Origin: Microbacterium sp. cf332 | Lineage (GTDB): Bacteria; Actinomycetota; Actinomycetes; Actinomycetales; Microbacteriaceae | NCBI RefSeq assembly: GCF_900102175.1 | Contig: NZ_FNKN01000001.1 | Location: 1,415,921 to 1,479,920 of the forward strand | Direction: 5' to 3' | Length of the DNA stretch: 64,000 bases | Part shown: one piece after another, positions 1 to 8,890 of the stretch | How the letters are laid out: every line of letters begins with the position of its first letter | How positions within the stretch are numbered: position 1 is the stretch's first letter | Notes under the pieces: model-generated | What the model was told of the DNA's origin: nothing | Database searches by the model: none | The model's input: only the letters and a program-made list of their open reading frames with translations | Position numbers and translations under genes: made by a program

Positions 1-1677
1 GGACCCGCGCCCGCGTGGGCCGAGCTGGCCGCGGCGGTGCGCGACGGTCGCCTCGACGAGGCCGACCTCGACCGCAAAGTGCTGCGCATCCTGCTGCTCG
101 CCGAGCGGGTCGGGGCGCTCGGCGATGCCGCCCCCGCCGAGCCCGCACCGGTCGACGGCGTCGCGTTCGCCCGCGAGGCATCGGTCGCCGGGACCGTCCT
201 GCTGCAGAACGATGGCACGCTGCCGCTCGACGCGGCGAGCCTGCGTCACGTGGCCGTGATCGGGCAGAACGCACGCGACGCCCGCACCCAGGGCGGCGGC
301 TCGGCGACCGTCGTTCCGGAGCGCGTGGTCTCGCCGCTCGATGCGCTGCGCGGCGCGCTGCCCGCGGCGGAGGTGCGCTTCGAGATCGGCGCCGTCGTGC
401 AGGAGGGGGTCGCCGAGTTGCCACTGTCGCAGCTGACGAACCCCGCGACGGGCGAACCGGGCATGCGTGTGAGCTTCCTCGACGCCGCGGGCGCCGAGAT
501 CTTCGCCGAGGACCGCCGCTCGACCGCCCTCGTGTGGTTCGGCGGCGACGCTCCGATCGGCGCGAGCGCGACGATCGTCTACGAGACGAGACTGACCCCC
601 GACGAGACGCGCGAGATCGAGCTCGGCTTCGCCGGAGCGAACCCGGGCCGGCTGTTCCTCGACGGCGAGCTGCGGCTCGACGACGCGCCCGTCCTGACCG
701 GCACCGATCTCGGCGCCGCCTTCCTCAACCCGCCCTCGCTGACGGTTCCCGTCCCGGTGACGGCGGGAACCCCCGTCGACATCCGCGTCGAGTTCGCCCG
801 TTCTGGCGAGGGATCGATCGCCGGCGCCTTCTCGGCGACCCTCGGCGTCGCCCCCGAACGCACCGACGCCGACGAGCTGATCGCGCGCGCCGTGTCCGCG
901 GCCGCCGAGGCCGAGGTCGCGGTCGTCGTGGTCGGGACCAACGCGAAGGTCGAGTCCGAGGGGTACGACCGCACCGACCTCGACCTGCCCGGCCGTCAGG
1001 ACGACCTGGTGCGCGCCGTCGCCGCGACCGGCACCCCGACGATCGTGATCGTCAATGCCGGCTCGCCCGTGGTCCTGCCGTGGGCGGCAGATGTCGCAGC
1101 CGTCGTGCAGGGCTACTTCGGCGGTCAGGAGTTCGGCAACGCGCTCGCCGACATCCTCACCGGTGCCGCCGAGCCGGGTGGACGACTGCCCACGACCTGG
1201 CCCGCCCGCCTCGATGACGTGCCGGTCACGGACACGACCCCGACCGACGGCGTGCTGCGCTACGACGAGGGCATCCATGTCGGCTACCGGGCCTGGCTGC
1301 GGCGCGGGGTCGAGCCCGCCTTCCCGTTCGGCCACGGCCTCGGCTACACCACCTGGCGGTGGGGTGCGGCCGAGCGGCGAGGCGACGTGCTCGAGGTCAC
1401 GCTGGTCAACACCGGCGAGCGCGCGGGCAAGCAGGTGGTGCAGGTGTACGCCGAGCGCCCCGAGTCCGCGGTGGACCGCCCGGTGCGCTGGCTCGTCGGA
1501 TTCGCCGTCGCCCGCGCCGAGGCGGGCGAGACCGTCTCGGTGGAGGTCGCCGTCGACCCGCGCCGGCTCGCGCACTGGAGCGACGGGTGGATCGTCGAGC
1601 CCGGCCGCTTCGTGCTGCGCGCCGGCGCCTCGGCGACGCAGCTCCCCCTCACGACGGACTGGGAGGCGGGACGGTGA
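1..1677 (+). CDS. Glycoside hydrolase family 3 beta-glycosidase, C-terminal part (5' end outside window)
   Basis: The reading frame is open from base 1, so the N-terminal barrel that carries the nucleophile Asp lies upstream of the window. What remains is the GH3 C-terminal half. An alpha/beta sandwich domain is interrupted by a PA14-like beta insertion (about bases 440-870), resumes with the catalytic acid/base motif SEGYDR near bases 955-972, and ends with the fibronectin III-like domain from about base 1330. GH3 enzymes of this architecture release glucose, xylose or arabinose from the non-reducing end of beta-glycosides. No signal peptide can be judged. The stop overlaps the GTG of the next gene (GTGA), so the two are translationally coupled. 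Family assignment is firm; the substrate is not known. Confidence 0.9.
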   Translation, partial: GPAPAWAELAAAVRDGRLDEADLDRKVLRILLLAERVGALGDAAPAEPAPVDGVAFAREASVAGTVLLQNDGTLPLDAASLRHVAVIGQNARDARTQGGGSATVVPERVVSPLDALRGALPAAEVRFEIGAVVQEGVAELPLSQLTNPATGEPGMRVSFLDAAGAEIFAEDRRSTALVWFGGDAPIGASATIVYETRLTPDETREIELGFAGANPGRLFLDGELRLDDAPVLTGTDLGAAFLNPPSLTVPVPVTAGTPVDIRVEFARSGEGSIAGAFSATLGVAPERTDADELIARAVSAAAEAEVAVVVVGTNAKVESEGYDRTDLDLPGRQDDLVRAVAATGTPTIVIVNAGSPVVLPWAADVAAVVQGYFGGQEFGNALADILTGAAEPGGRLPTTWPARLDDVPVTDTTPTDGVLRYDEGIHVGYRAWLRRGVEPAFPFGHGLGYTTWRWGAAERRGDVLEVTLVNTGERAGKQVVQVYAERPESAVDRPVRWLVGFAVARAEAGETVSVEVAVDPRRLAHWSDGWIVEPGRFVLRAGASATQLPLTTDWEAGR

Positions 1678-2807
1678 CCGGCGAGCTGACCGGCATCCTC
1701 GCCGGCCACGCCGATGAGCGACTCTCCGACGTCGTCGCCGAACTCGAGGCGCTCCTCGCGGCCGACCCCGACCTGTCGTTCCAGGTCGCCGCCGTCCACG
1801 ACGGCCGGTCGGTGCTCGACGCGTGGGGCGGCCCGCATCTCGACGGCGACTCGGTCATCGTCCCGTACTCGGTCACGAAGAACACGATCGGGCTGTCGAT
1901 CGGTCTGCTGCGGGAACGCGGCGAGATCGATCTCGACGAGCGCGTCGCCCACTACTGGCCCGAGTTCGCCTCACGGGGCAAGGATGCGGTCACCGTCCGC
2001 CACCTGCTCTCGCACCAGGCGGGGCTGCCTCAGACCGACGTGCCGCTCACGTGGGAGGAGCTGCTCGATCACCACGCCGCCGCCGCACGGCTGGCCGACA
2101 CGACCCCCTTCTGGCGTCCCGGCAGCGCCTTCGGCTATCACGCCATCACGATCGGCAACCTCGCCGACGAGCTCGTCTTCCGGGTGACCGGCCGCACGCT
2201 GCACGAGTTCTACGAGCGCGAGATCCGCGCCCCGCACGACATCGACTTCTATCTGGGCCTGCCGCCCGAGCTGGAAGGCCGTCGCGCCGATGTCCTGCCG
2301 ATGATCCGCCCGGCCTCCGACACGGCGGTACGCGGGTACTCCGCACTCGGGCCGAAGGTGTTCGCCCCCGCGGCGGGCGACGTCGACCTCGGCAACTCGC
2401 CGCGCAGCTGGCGTTACGGCCATCCCGCCGGCAGCGGCACCGGCTCGGCCCGAGGCCTCGCGCGCCTGTTCGCGGTGATGGTGACGGGCGTCGACGGCAC
2501 CGCGCCCGTACTCGGCGCCGACACCGTGGCCGCCATCGGCCAGCAGCAGATCCGCGGCTACGACGAGGTGCTGCACCAGCACGACCGCGCCCACGCCATC
2601 GTGTTCCAGAAGCCCTCGCAGCAGCTCGCCTTCGGCGGCCCGCGCGCGTTCGGGCACGACGGCGCGGCCGGCGCGCTCGCGTGCGTCGACCCCGACACCG
2701 GGCTGTCGTTCGCCTGGACCATCGCCCGCGGCCCGTGGCCCGGCGGCGCCGATCCCCGCGCCGTGGCCCTCGCCGCCCGGCTCGGCCGCATCCTGGGTGC
2801 GGCATGA
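1674..2807 (+). CDS. Beta-lactamase-fold serine hydrolase (class C / EstB-like esterase)
   Basis: Predicted protein of 377 aa. The GTG at 1674 is chosen because it overlaps the stop of the GH3 gene and begins VTGELTG. The Ser-x-x-Lys motif of penicillin-binding-protein-like hydrolases is present as SVTK, about 65 residues in, followed by the YHA-type second motif (GYHAITIG) that typifies EstB-like esterases. No signal peptide is seen, so it is probably cytoplasmic. The family includes esterases, transesterases and D-aminopeptidases as well as beta-lactamases. Its place between glycosidases suggests removal of an acyl group from imported plant glycosides (inference) rather than antibiotic resistance. 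Its stop overlaps the next ATG (ATGA). Confidence 0.82.
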   Translation: MTGELTGILAGHADERLSDVVAELEALLAADPDLSFQVAAVHDGRSVLDAWGGPHLDGDSVIVPYSVTKNTIGLSIGLLRERGEIDLDERVAHYWPEFASRGKDAVTVRHLLSHQAGLPQTDVPLTWEELLDHHAAAARLADTTPFWRPGSAFGYHAITIGNLADELVFRVTGRTLHEFYEREIRAPHDIDFYLGLPPELEGRRADVLPMIRPASDTAVRGYSALGPKVFAPAAGDVDLGNSPRSWRYGHPAGSGTGSARGLARLFAVMVTGVDGTAPVLGADTVAAIGQQQIRGYDEVLHQHDRAHAIVFQKPSQQLAFGGPRAFGHDGAAGALACVDPDTGLSFAWTIARGPWPGGADPRAVALAARLGRILGAA

Positions 2808-5581
2808 GCGCCGCCGTGGCGAGCCTGCGCGCCGAGCTGCGGGACGACTCCTCCCTCGTCGCGACCCCCGCCCCGCGCCTGACCTGGACGATCGACACCG
2901 ATGAGTCCGACTGGGCCCAGACGCGTGTCGACCTCGACGACGGTTCGGGCATCGTCGAGCTCGTGCAGTCCGAGAGCGCGCTCGTGGCCTGGCCTTTCGC
3001 CCCTCTCGCCGCTGGAGAGACCCGCCTCGTGCGGGTGCGCGCCCGAGGCGCCTCCGGCACCCTGACCCCGTGGAGCGATGCGCTCGAGGTCGCGGCGGGG
3101 TTCCTCGCCGACGACGAGTGGGTGGCCGAGCCCATCGGCCTCGCCGATCCGCAGCGCCCCGCGCATCCCGCGGTCGTCCGCACGAGGTTCGCAGCGTCGC
3201 GCGGCGTGACGCGCGCGGTCCTGTTCTGGACGGCGCTCGGCTCGGCCGAGCCCGAGGTCAACGGCACCGCCGTATCGGACGACGTCCTCGCGCCCGGGTG
3301 GACGGCGTACCGCGACCGGCTCGTGCACGAGACCGTCGACGTCACCGAGCTCGTCCACGAGGGCGACAACGAGCTCTCCGCCACCCTCGCGGGTGCCTGG
3401 TACACCGAGAAGTACGGGTTCTTCGCGTTCGCCGACCGGCTCTACGGAGATCAACCGTCGTTCCTCGCCCAGGTGCGTCTCACCTATGAAGACGGCACGG
3501 TCGAGACGGTCGCCGCAACCGGCAGCGGGTGGGAGGCGGCGGGAGACGGGCCCATCGTCGACTCGGGGATCTACGCCGGTGAACATCAGGACCTCGCCCG
3601 CAGCGCGCGCGGGTTCGCCGCCGCCCGCATCGGCGCGGCAGCGCGCCCCGGCTACGAGAACGTCCCGGTCCCCGAGGCGCGGATCGCTCCCCCGGTGCGC
3701 CGCACCGAGACGCGCGCGGTCGCAGCGGTCCTGCCCACGCCCTCGGGCGGGCGCATCCTCGACTTCGGTCAGAACCTCGTCGGGCGTGTGCGCCTTCGCG
3801 TCCGCGGCGTCGCGGGCGATCGAGTGGTGATCCGGCACGCGGAGGTGCTCGACGCCGGTGAGCTCGCGCTGCGGCCGCTGCGCAACGCCGCGGCGACGGC
3901 CACGTTCGACCTGTCGGGCGGCGACGACGTCCTGGAATCGCGCTTCACCTTCTACGGATTCCGCTACGCCGAGGTCACCGGGGTCGACGTCGACGTCGAC
4001 GACATCGAGGCCGTCGTGCTGCACACCGACATGACCCGCACGGGGTGGTTCGCCTCGTCCGATCCGCTCATCGACCGGCTGCACGAGAACGTCGTGTGGG
4101 GCATGCGCGGCAACTTCCTCTCGATCCCGACCGATTGCCCGCAGCGCGACGAACGGCTGGGGTGGACCGGCGATCTGCAGGTTTTCGCGCCGACGGCGTC
4201 GTTCCTGTACGACTGCGCCGGGTTCCTCACCTCGTGGCTGCGCGACCTCGCGCACGAGCAGCGCCACGGGGGCGGATCGGTTCCGGTGGTCGTGCCCGCC
4301 GCCCTGACCGGGTTCGGGGCCTTCGGGGTGAGCCCGGCCGCCTGGGGCGACGCCGCCACGGTCGTGCCCACCGTGATGTACGAGCGCTTCGGAGACCGCG
4401 ACGTCGTCGCGGCGCAGTACCCGAGCATGCGCGCGTGGGTCGACGCCGTCGCCGCCGACGCGGGCGAGGGCGGGCTGTGGGCGGGCCGCATGCAGCTGGG
4501 CGACTGGCTCGACCCCGCCGCGCCGCCCGACAAGCCCGGCCAGGCGAAGGTCGACTCCGACATCGTCGCGAGCGCCTACTTCGCCCGTTCGCTGCGCCAG
4601 GTCGCCGATGCGGCCCGACTGCTCGGCTTCGACGCCGATGCCGCGCACTACGGCGCCCTCGCGGAACGCAGCCGCGGCGCCTTCGTCGCGGAGTACGTCA
4701 CGCCGTCCGGTCGCATGGTCAGCGACGCGCCGACCGCGTACGCGCTGGCGCTCGAGTTCGATCTCGTCGTCGACCCCGCGGTGCGCTCGGCACTCGCACG
4801 CCGGCTCGCGGACCTCGTGCGCGAGGGCGGCTACCGCATCGGGACCGGCTTCGTCGGTACGCCTCTCGTCGCCGATGCCCTGACCGGGGGCGGACGGCTG
4901 GATGCGGCGGAGCGGCTGCTGACGCAGACCGAGTGCCCGTCGTGGCTGTACCCGGTGACGCAGGGCGCCACGACCGTCTGGGAGCGTTGGGACTCGCTGC
5001 TGCCCGACGGCAGCGTCAACCCGGGCGAGATGACCTCGTTCAATCACTACGCCCTGGGCGCGGTGGCCGACTGGCTCCACCGCACCGTCGCAGGGCTCGC
5101 CCCCGCGGCGCCCGGCTACCGGCGCCTGCGGATCGCGCCCCGTCCGCTCGCCTCGCTCGACCGCGCCGCGGCCCGCCACCTCACCCCCTACGGCGAGGCG
5201 AGCGTGTCGTGGCACCGCGCCGACGGCGAGGTCGTCGTGAGCGCGGTCGTGCCGCCCAACACCCGCGCCGACGTCGACCTGCCGGGCATCCGCGCCGAGG
5301 TCGGGTCGGGATCGCACGAATGGCGCTTCACCGCGTCGGCACAGCCGCCCCGTCCCCCGCTCGACGGTCTGACCGCCTCGCTGGCCGATGTGATCGACGA
5401 CCCGCGCGCCTACGACGCGCTCCTCGACGCCCTCGGCCGGCACGCCCCCGACCGCGTGCCGGCGGTGCGTGACGAGACACGCTGGGGCGCGGGGCGGACG
5501 GTGAGCTCCGTGCTCATGTTCAGCCCGCCCGACCTCCTGACGGCGGTCGACTCCGCCATCCGCGAGGCCACGGCGGGATGA
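2804..5581 (+). CDS. Alpha-L-rhamnosidase, GH78
   Basis: Protein of 925 aa that hydrolyses terminal alpha-L-rhamnose from plant glycosides or pectic side chains. The ATG at 2804 overlaps the previous stop. N-terminal beta domains (about residues 1-330) precede the (alpha/alpha)6 barrel. The signature with acidic residues before RLGW lies at residues 444-454 (Asp449/Glu450), and the second catalytic-site glutamate is Glu727 in VWERWDS, followed by the TSFNHYALG motif. A C-terminal beta domain is followed by about 80 extra residues (from about 845) that I cannot assign. No export signal is visible, so it probably acts on imported oligosaccharides. The rhamnose it frees would feed the rha genes at 19531-30706. 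Confidence 0.93.
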   Translation: MSAAVASLRAELRDDSSLVATPAPRLTWTIDTDESDWAQTRVDLDDGSGIVELVQSESALVAWPFAPLAAGETRLVRVRARGASGTLTPWSDALEVAAGFLADDEWVAEPIGLADPQRPAHPAVVRTRFAASRGVTRAVLFWTALGSAEPEVNGTAVSDDVLAPGWTAYRDRLVHETVDVTELVHEGDNELSATLAGAWYTEKYGFFAFADRLYGDQPSFLAQVRLTYEDGTVETVAATGSGWEAAGDGPIVDSGIYAGEHQDLARSARGFAAARIGAAARPGYENVPVPEARIAPPVRRTETRAVAAVLPTPSGGRILDFGQNLVGRVRLRVRGVAGDRVVIRHAEVLDAGELALRPLRNAAATATFDLSGGDDVLESRFTFYGFRYAEVTGVDVDVDDIEAVVLHTDMTRTGWFASSDPLIDRLHENVVWGMRGNFLSIPTDCPQRDERLGWTGDLQVFAPTASFLYDCAGFLTSWLRDLAHEQRHGGGSVPVVVPAALTGFGAFGVSPAAWGDAATVVPTVMYERFGDRDVVAAQYPSMRAWVDAVAADAGEGGLWAGRMQLGDWLDPAAPPDKPGQAKVDSDIVASAYFARSLRQVADAARLLGFDADAAHYGALAERSRGAFVAEYVTPSGRMVSDAPTAYALALEFDLVVDPAVRSALARRLADLVREGGYRIGTGFVGTPLVADALTGGGRLDAAERLLTQTECPSWLYPVTQGATTVWERWDSLLPDGSVNPGEMTSFNHYALGAVADWLHRTVAGLAPAAPGYRRLRIAPRPLASLDRAAARHLTPYGEASVSWHRADGEVVVSAVVPPNTRADVDLPGIRAEVGSGSHEWRFTASAQPPRPPLDGLTASLADVIDDPRAYDALLDALGRHAPDRVPAVRDETRWGAGRTVSSVLMFSPPDLLTAVDSAIREATAG

Positions 5582-5627
5582 CCCGCCCGCCCGTCCCCTC
5601 ACCTCTCCGCTCCGCTCGTCCCCGCCC

Positions 5628-5633
5628 AGGAGG
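5628..5633 (+). promoter_or_regulatory. Ribosome binding site AGGAGG deciding the start at 5641
   Basis: A perfect AGGAGG ends 7 nt before ATG 5641. It is only 1 nt from the ATG at 5635 and lies downstream of the ATG at 5578, so 5641 is the preferred start. Confidence 0.8.
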
Positions 5634-5640
5634 CATGCAC

Positions 5641-7401
5641 ATGTTCGACCGCGCCACGACCTTCGGCGAAGCCCTCGACGACCCCGCGGCGCGGGCCATC
5701 CTCGAGCGGTACATGCCCGGCGTCGCCGCCTCGCCGATGGCGACGCAGTTCCGGGGCGGGCGTCTCGGCCAGCTCGTCGCCATCGTGCCGGCGCTCGAGG
5801 ACCTCGCCGAGCGCGAGCGCTTCTTCGCCGCCCTCGCCGAGGTCGGCAGCGGCACGTCCCGGCCGCCCTACGCGCCGCCGATCGCCCCCGACCCGGCGTA
5901 CGAAGGAGAGGACGTCCCGCGCGGCTCGGCGAGGGTCGAGGTGCCCCCGACGGCCGCGCAGTGGGATCCGATCGAGATCCGGCTGACGGGGCCGGCGCAC
6001 GGCAACCCCTTCGTCGACGTCGAGCTCGACGCGGTCTTCGAGCGGAACGGGACCGAGGTGCGGGTCGGCGGGTTCTACGACGGCGACGGTGTCTACGTCG
6101 TCCGCGCCCTCGCCGACGCCCCCGGCGCCTGGCGCTTCCGCACCCGGTCGACGGCGCGCTCGCTCGACGGCATCACCGGCGACCTCGAAGTCGTCGAGCC
6201 GCGTGCGGGCTCGCACGGTCCGGTGCGGGTCGACGGCTTCCACTTCCGGCACGCCGACGGCACACGGCACCGCCCGATCGGGACGACCGCGTACGCGTGG
6301 ACGCACCAGCCCGACGAGCTGCAGGAGCAGACCCTCGAGACCCTCGCCGCGGCATCCTTCGCGAAGCTGCGGATGTGCGTGTTCCCGAAGTCGTACCTGT
6401 ACAACGGCGACGAGCCGGCCGATTTCCCCTTCGTCGGCAGCCTCGCCGACGGGTTCGACCTCGAGCGGTTCGACCCCGCGCACTTCCGCCGACTCGAGAA
6501 GCGGATCGCCCAGCTCGGCGCGCTCGGCATCGAGGCCGACCTCATCCTGTTCCACGCCTACGACCGGTGGGGGTTCGCCGACCTCGGGCCGGCCGTCGAC
6601 GAGCGGTACCTGCGTTACGTCGTGCGCCGCCTGTCGGGCTACGCGAACGTGTGGTGGTCGATGGCCAACGAGTACGACCTGCTGTGGTCGAAGGACCTCG
6701 ACGACTGGGAGCGCCTCGCGGCGATCGTGGGTCAGGAGGACGCCTTCGGCCACCTGAACTCGATCCACAACTGCCGACCGGTCTACGACTACGGCAAGCC
6801 CTGGATCACCCACGTCAGCATCCAGCGGGTCGACGTCTACCGCACCGCCGAGAACACCGACCAGTGGCGCGACCAGTGGGGCAAGCCCGTCGTGATCGAC
6901 GAGTGCGCCTACGAGGGCGACATCGACCAGGGCTGGGGCAACATCACCGGCGAGGAGATGACCCGCCGCTTCTGGGAGGGCGCGGTGCGCGGCGGCTACG
7001 TCGGTCACGGCGAGACCTACTACCCGCCCGCGCACGGCCGCGACGACGAGATCCTCTGGTGGTCGAAGGGCGGAGCGCTGCACGGCTCCTCGCCCGACCG
7101 CATCGCCTTCCTCGAACAGCTCCAGGCCGAATCCCCCACCGGGGTCTGGGACCCGCTGCCGAGCGATTGGGATGTCCCGTGGGGTGGCGTCGCGGGTGAG
7201 GTCAAGATCGCGTACTTCGGCTTCAACCGGCCCCGGTTCCGCAACGTCATCCTCGAGGCCGGCGCGTGGCGCGTCGAGGTGATCGACACGTGGAACATGA
7301 CCGTCGACGAGCTGCCCGGTCAGCACCGCGGCTCGCTGCGCGTCGAGCTGCCCGGCCGCCCCTTCGTCGCTCTGCGCCTCACGCGTGTGGCGGCCGCCTG
7401 A
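5641..7401 (+). CDS. GH-A clan glycoside hydrolase, DUF5060 / DUF4038 apiosidase-like / DUF5605
   Basis: Protein of 586 aa with no signal peptide. After a helical leader there is an Ig-like DUF5060-type domain (about residues 100-190). A TIM-barrel of the DUF4038/apiosidase-like type follows (about 200-490), with a probable acid/base Glu344 in ANEYDLL and nucleophile Glu421 in VIDECAYEG at the positions expected for clan GH-A. A small C-terminal DUF5605-like beta domain ends the protein. DUF4038 is the fold of the GH140 apiosidases, but many relatives are uncharacterised. It sits directly after a rhamnosidase and 2.3 kb before an apionate-type operon, which makes apiose release an attractive hypothesis. 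Function is inference; fold and catalytic pair are seen in the sequence. Confidence 0.72.
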   Translation: MFDRATTFGEALDDPAARAILERYMPGVAASPMATQFRGGRLGQLVAIVPALEDLAERERFFAALAEVGSGTSRPPYAPPIAPDPAYEGEDVPRGSARVEVPPTAAQWDPIEIRLTGPAHGNPFVDVELDAVFERNGTEVRVGGFYDGDGVYVVRALADAPGAWRFRTRSTARSLDGITGDLEVVEPRAGSHGPVRVDGFHFRHADGTRHRPIGTTAYAWTHQPDELQEQTLETLAAASFAKLRMCVFPKSYLYNGDEPADFPFVGSLADGFDLERFDPAHFRRLEKRIAQLGALGIEADLILFHAYDRWGFADLGPAVDERYLRYVVRRLSGYANVWWSMANEYDLLWSKDLDDWERLAAIVGQEDAFGHLNSIHNCRPVYDYGKPWITHVSIQRVDVYRTAENTDQWRDQWGKPVVIDECAYEGDIDQGWGNITGEEMTRRFWEGAVRGGYVGHGETYYPPAHGRDDEILWWSKGGALHGSSPDRIAFLEQLQAESPTGVWDPLPSDWDVPWGGVAGEVKIAYFGFNRPRFRNVILEAGAWRVEVIDTWNMTVDELPGQHRGSLRVELPGRPFVALRLTRVAAA

Positions 7402-7419
7402 TCGGTCTGCTCGGCACAT

Positions 7420-7435
7420 TCGAACAAATGTCCGA
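7420..7435 (+). promoter_or_regulatory. LexA (SOS) box upstream of the DUF222/HNH gene
   Basis: TCGAACAAATGTCCGA matches the Gram-positive/actinobacterial SOS box (TCGAAC-N4-GTTCGA) at all but one of the 12 conserved bases. It spans about -37 to -22 relative to the inferred leaderless start, where bound LexA would cover the -35 region. Confidence 0.75.
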
Positions 7436-7444
7436 ACCCCTGCG

Positions 7445-7450
7445 TACCGT
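7445..7450 (+). promoter_or_regulatory. -10 box TACCGT, leaderless start of DUF222 gene
   Basis: TACCGT ends 6 nt before ATG 7457, placing the transcription start at the A of the start codon. No Shine-Dalgarno sequence is needed. Confidence 0.6.
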
Positions 7451-7456
7451 GGAGAC

Positions 7457-8848
7457 ATGCCCACGGAGAACGGAACGAACGACCCCGGCGGGTCACCCCA
7501 TGGCGCCGCACTCGCCGCGTTCGAGGCCGCGCTCGCGCTCACACATGCCGCCTCGATCGCCTCGACCCGCGCGCTCGCCGAGCTGGGCCGGTCGGCGTTG
7601 CGCGAGGCACGGCGTGACGTAGTCCGGGGCATGGCGTCCGACATGGAACTGCGGTCCGTCGCGGCCGAGGCCGCGGGCATCGCCCGGCAGTCCGACCGGC
7701 GGCTCCAGCACGACATAGACCGAGCGATGACGATCGTCGACGACTATCCGACCGTTCTCGGCGCGTGGGAGGAACGCCGGATCACCCGCGATCACGTCGA
7801 TGTGGTCGTCACGGCGGGCGTCGGAGTGCCCGAGGACATGCGGGCGGAGTACGAGGTCGCTGCGATCGCGATATGCGAGGGCGACATCCACACGCGCGTG
7901 CGGGCACCGCTGGCCGCCCTGGCGCAGAAGATGCACGACAAGCCATTCACCGAACGGCACCGGGAGGCGGCGGCCGGGCGGTGCGTACGGGTGCTGCATG
8001 GTCCGGATGGGATGTCGTCGGTGATCGCCGAGCTCCCGACCACGATCGCGGCGGGGATTCTGGATCGACTCACCCAGATCGGCCAGACCGTCACGGAGGC
8101 GCGAGCGGATGTCGCGGGCGCGGGCCGCGACATCGGGCGCGGTGCCGCATGCGGGGCGAGCGCAGAACAGGATGCCGCGGAGCCCGACCTTCGGACCATG
8201 GACCAGATCCGCGCTGATGCCTTGGCGGATCTGGTGCTCGCGGGCGCGCCGGCACTCGATCCGACCCATGGGAAGGACGGCGCGGGGGCCTTGGGGGCGA
8301 TCCGGGCGCGCGTGCAGGTCGTGATCACCGCCGAGACGTTGACGGGGAAGGACGAGCACGCCGCTGACGCCGTCGGCGGTGCGCTCGTCGATGCCGAGAC
8401 GGTGCGGTACCTTGCGGGACAGGCGTCGTCGTGGGATCGACTGTTCGTCGACCCCGTCACCCGCACGCCGGTCGAGATCGACACCTACCGTCCCACCGCT
8501 GCCATGGCGCGGCTGCTCACGGCGCGGGATCAGCACTGCCGGTTCCCCGGGTGCCGGCGGGCCGCGATCCGATGCGACATCGACCACACGATCGACCACG
8601 CCCTCGGCGGACTCACCCACGTCTCCAACCTTGCGCACCTCTGCCAGCGCCACCACTCGATGAAGCAATTCACCCGATGGCAGGTACGGCAACGCGGCGG
8701 CGGGGTCCTCGAATGGACCTCGCCCCTCGGGCGGATCTACCGCGAAGACCTCCCGGTACCCGCGGTCTGCTTCACGACGGAGTTCGCGACGACACCACCG
8801 GGCGGTTCCGCCGAGACCGGTGGGCCGCCCTCGCCTCCCCCGTTCTGA
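7457..8848 (+). CDS. DUF222 domain / HNH endonuclease (13E12 repeat family)
   Basis: Protein of 463 aa. An N-terminal helical DUF222 region (about residues 20-330) is followed by an intact C-terminal HNH motif: CRFPGC, then DIDHT, then NLAHLCQRHH, which can bind metal and cut DNA. The family is multicopy in actinobacteria and its biological role is not settled. In Mycobacterium tuberculosis several 13E12 genes are known members of the LexA regulon. Here a LexA-like box (7420-7435) lies over the promoter, so DNA-damage induction is likely. ATG 7457 is chosen from the -10 box 6 nt upstream. A close paralogue begins at 63672; the two share a 33-bp identical stretch. The gene is unrelated to its sugar-metabolism neighbours. 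Confidence 0.9.
   Translation: MPTENGTNDPGGSPHGAALAAFEAALALTHAASIASTRALAELGRSALREARRDVVRGMASDMELRSVAAEAAGIARQSDRRLQHDIDRAMTIVDDYPTVLGAWEERRITRDHVDVVVTAGVGVPEDMRAEYEVAAIAICEGDIHTRVRAPLAALAQKMHDKPFTERHREAAAGRCVRVLHGPDGMSSVIAELPTTIAAGILDRLTQIGQTVTEARADVAGAGRDIGRGAACGASAEQDAAEPDLRTMDQIRADALADLVLAGAPALDPTHGKDGAGALGAIRARVQVVITAETLTGKDEHAADAVGGALVDAETVRYLAGQASSWDRLFVDPVTRTPVEIDTYRPTAAMARLLTARDQHCRFPGCRRAAIRCDIDHTIDHALGGLTHVSNLAHLCQRHHSMKQFTRWQVRQRGGGVLEWTSPLGRIYREDLPVPAVCFTTEFATTPPGGSAETGGPPSPPPF
7580..7612 (+). repeat. Dispersed direct repeat, copy 1 (within DUF222 gene)
   Basis: These 33 bases are identical to 63808-63840. They form the core of a longer similar stretch (about 7571-7765 versus 63799-63993) encoding the conserved ALAELGRSALREAR region of two DUF222 paralogues. 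Confidence 0.85.
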
Positions 8849-8890
8849 TCCCGGTGAGGTGTTGCGGCACCGCGGTGCTCCATCGCGACC

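Noticed and set aside
2558..5602. Long minus-strand open frame opposite the GH78 gene
   Set aside because: Same antisense artefact; the plus strand encodes a clear alpha-L-rhamnosidase.
5578..5640. Earlier ATG at 5578 for the DUF5060/DUF4038 gene
   Set aside because: It would add a Pro/Arg-rich stretch encoded across the ribosome binding site; AGGAGG at ideal distance favours 5641.
8867..8878. Palindrome GCACCGCGGTGC between the convergent DUF222 and GntR genes
   Set aside because: It has no loop and is only 12 bp; too weak to call a terminator or operator with confidence.
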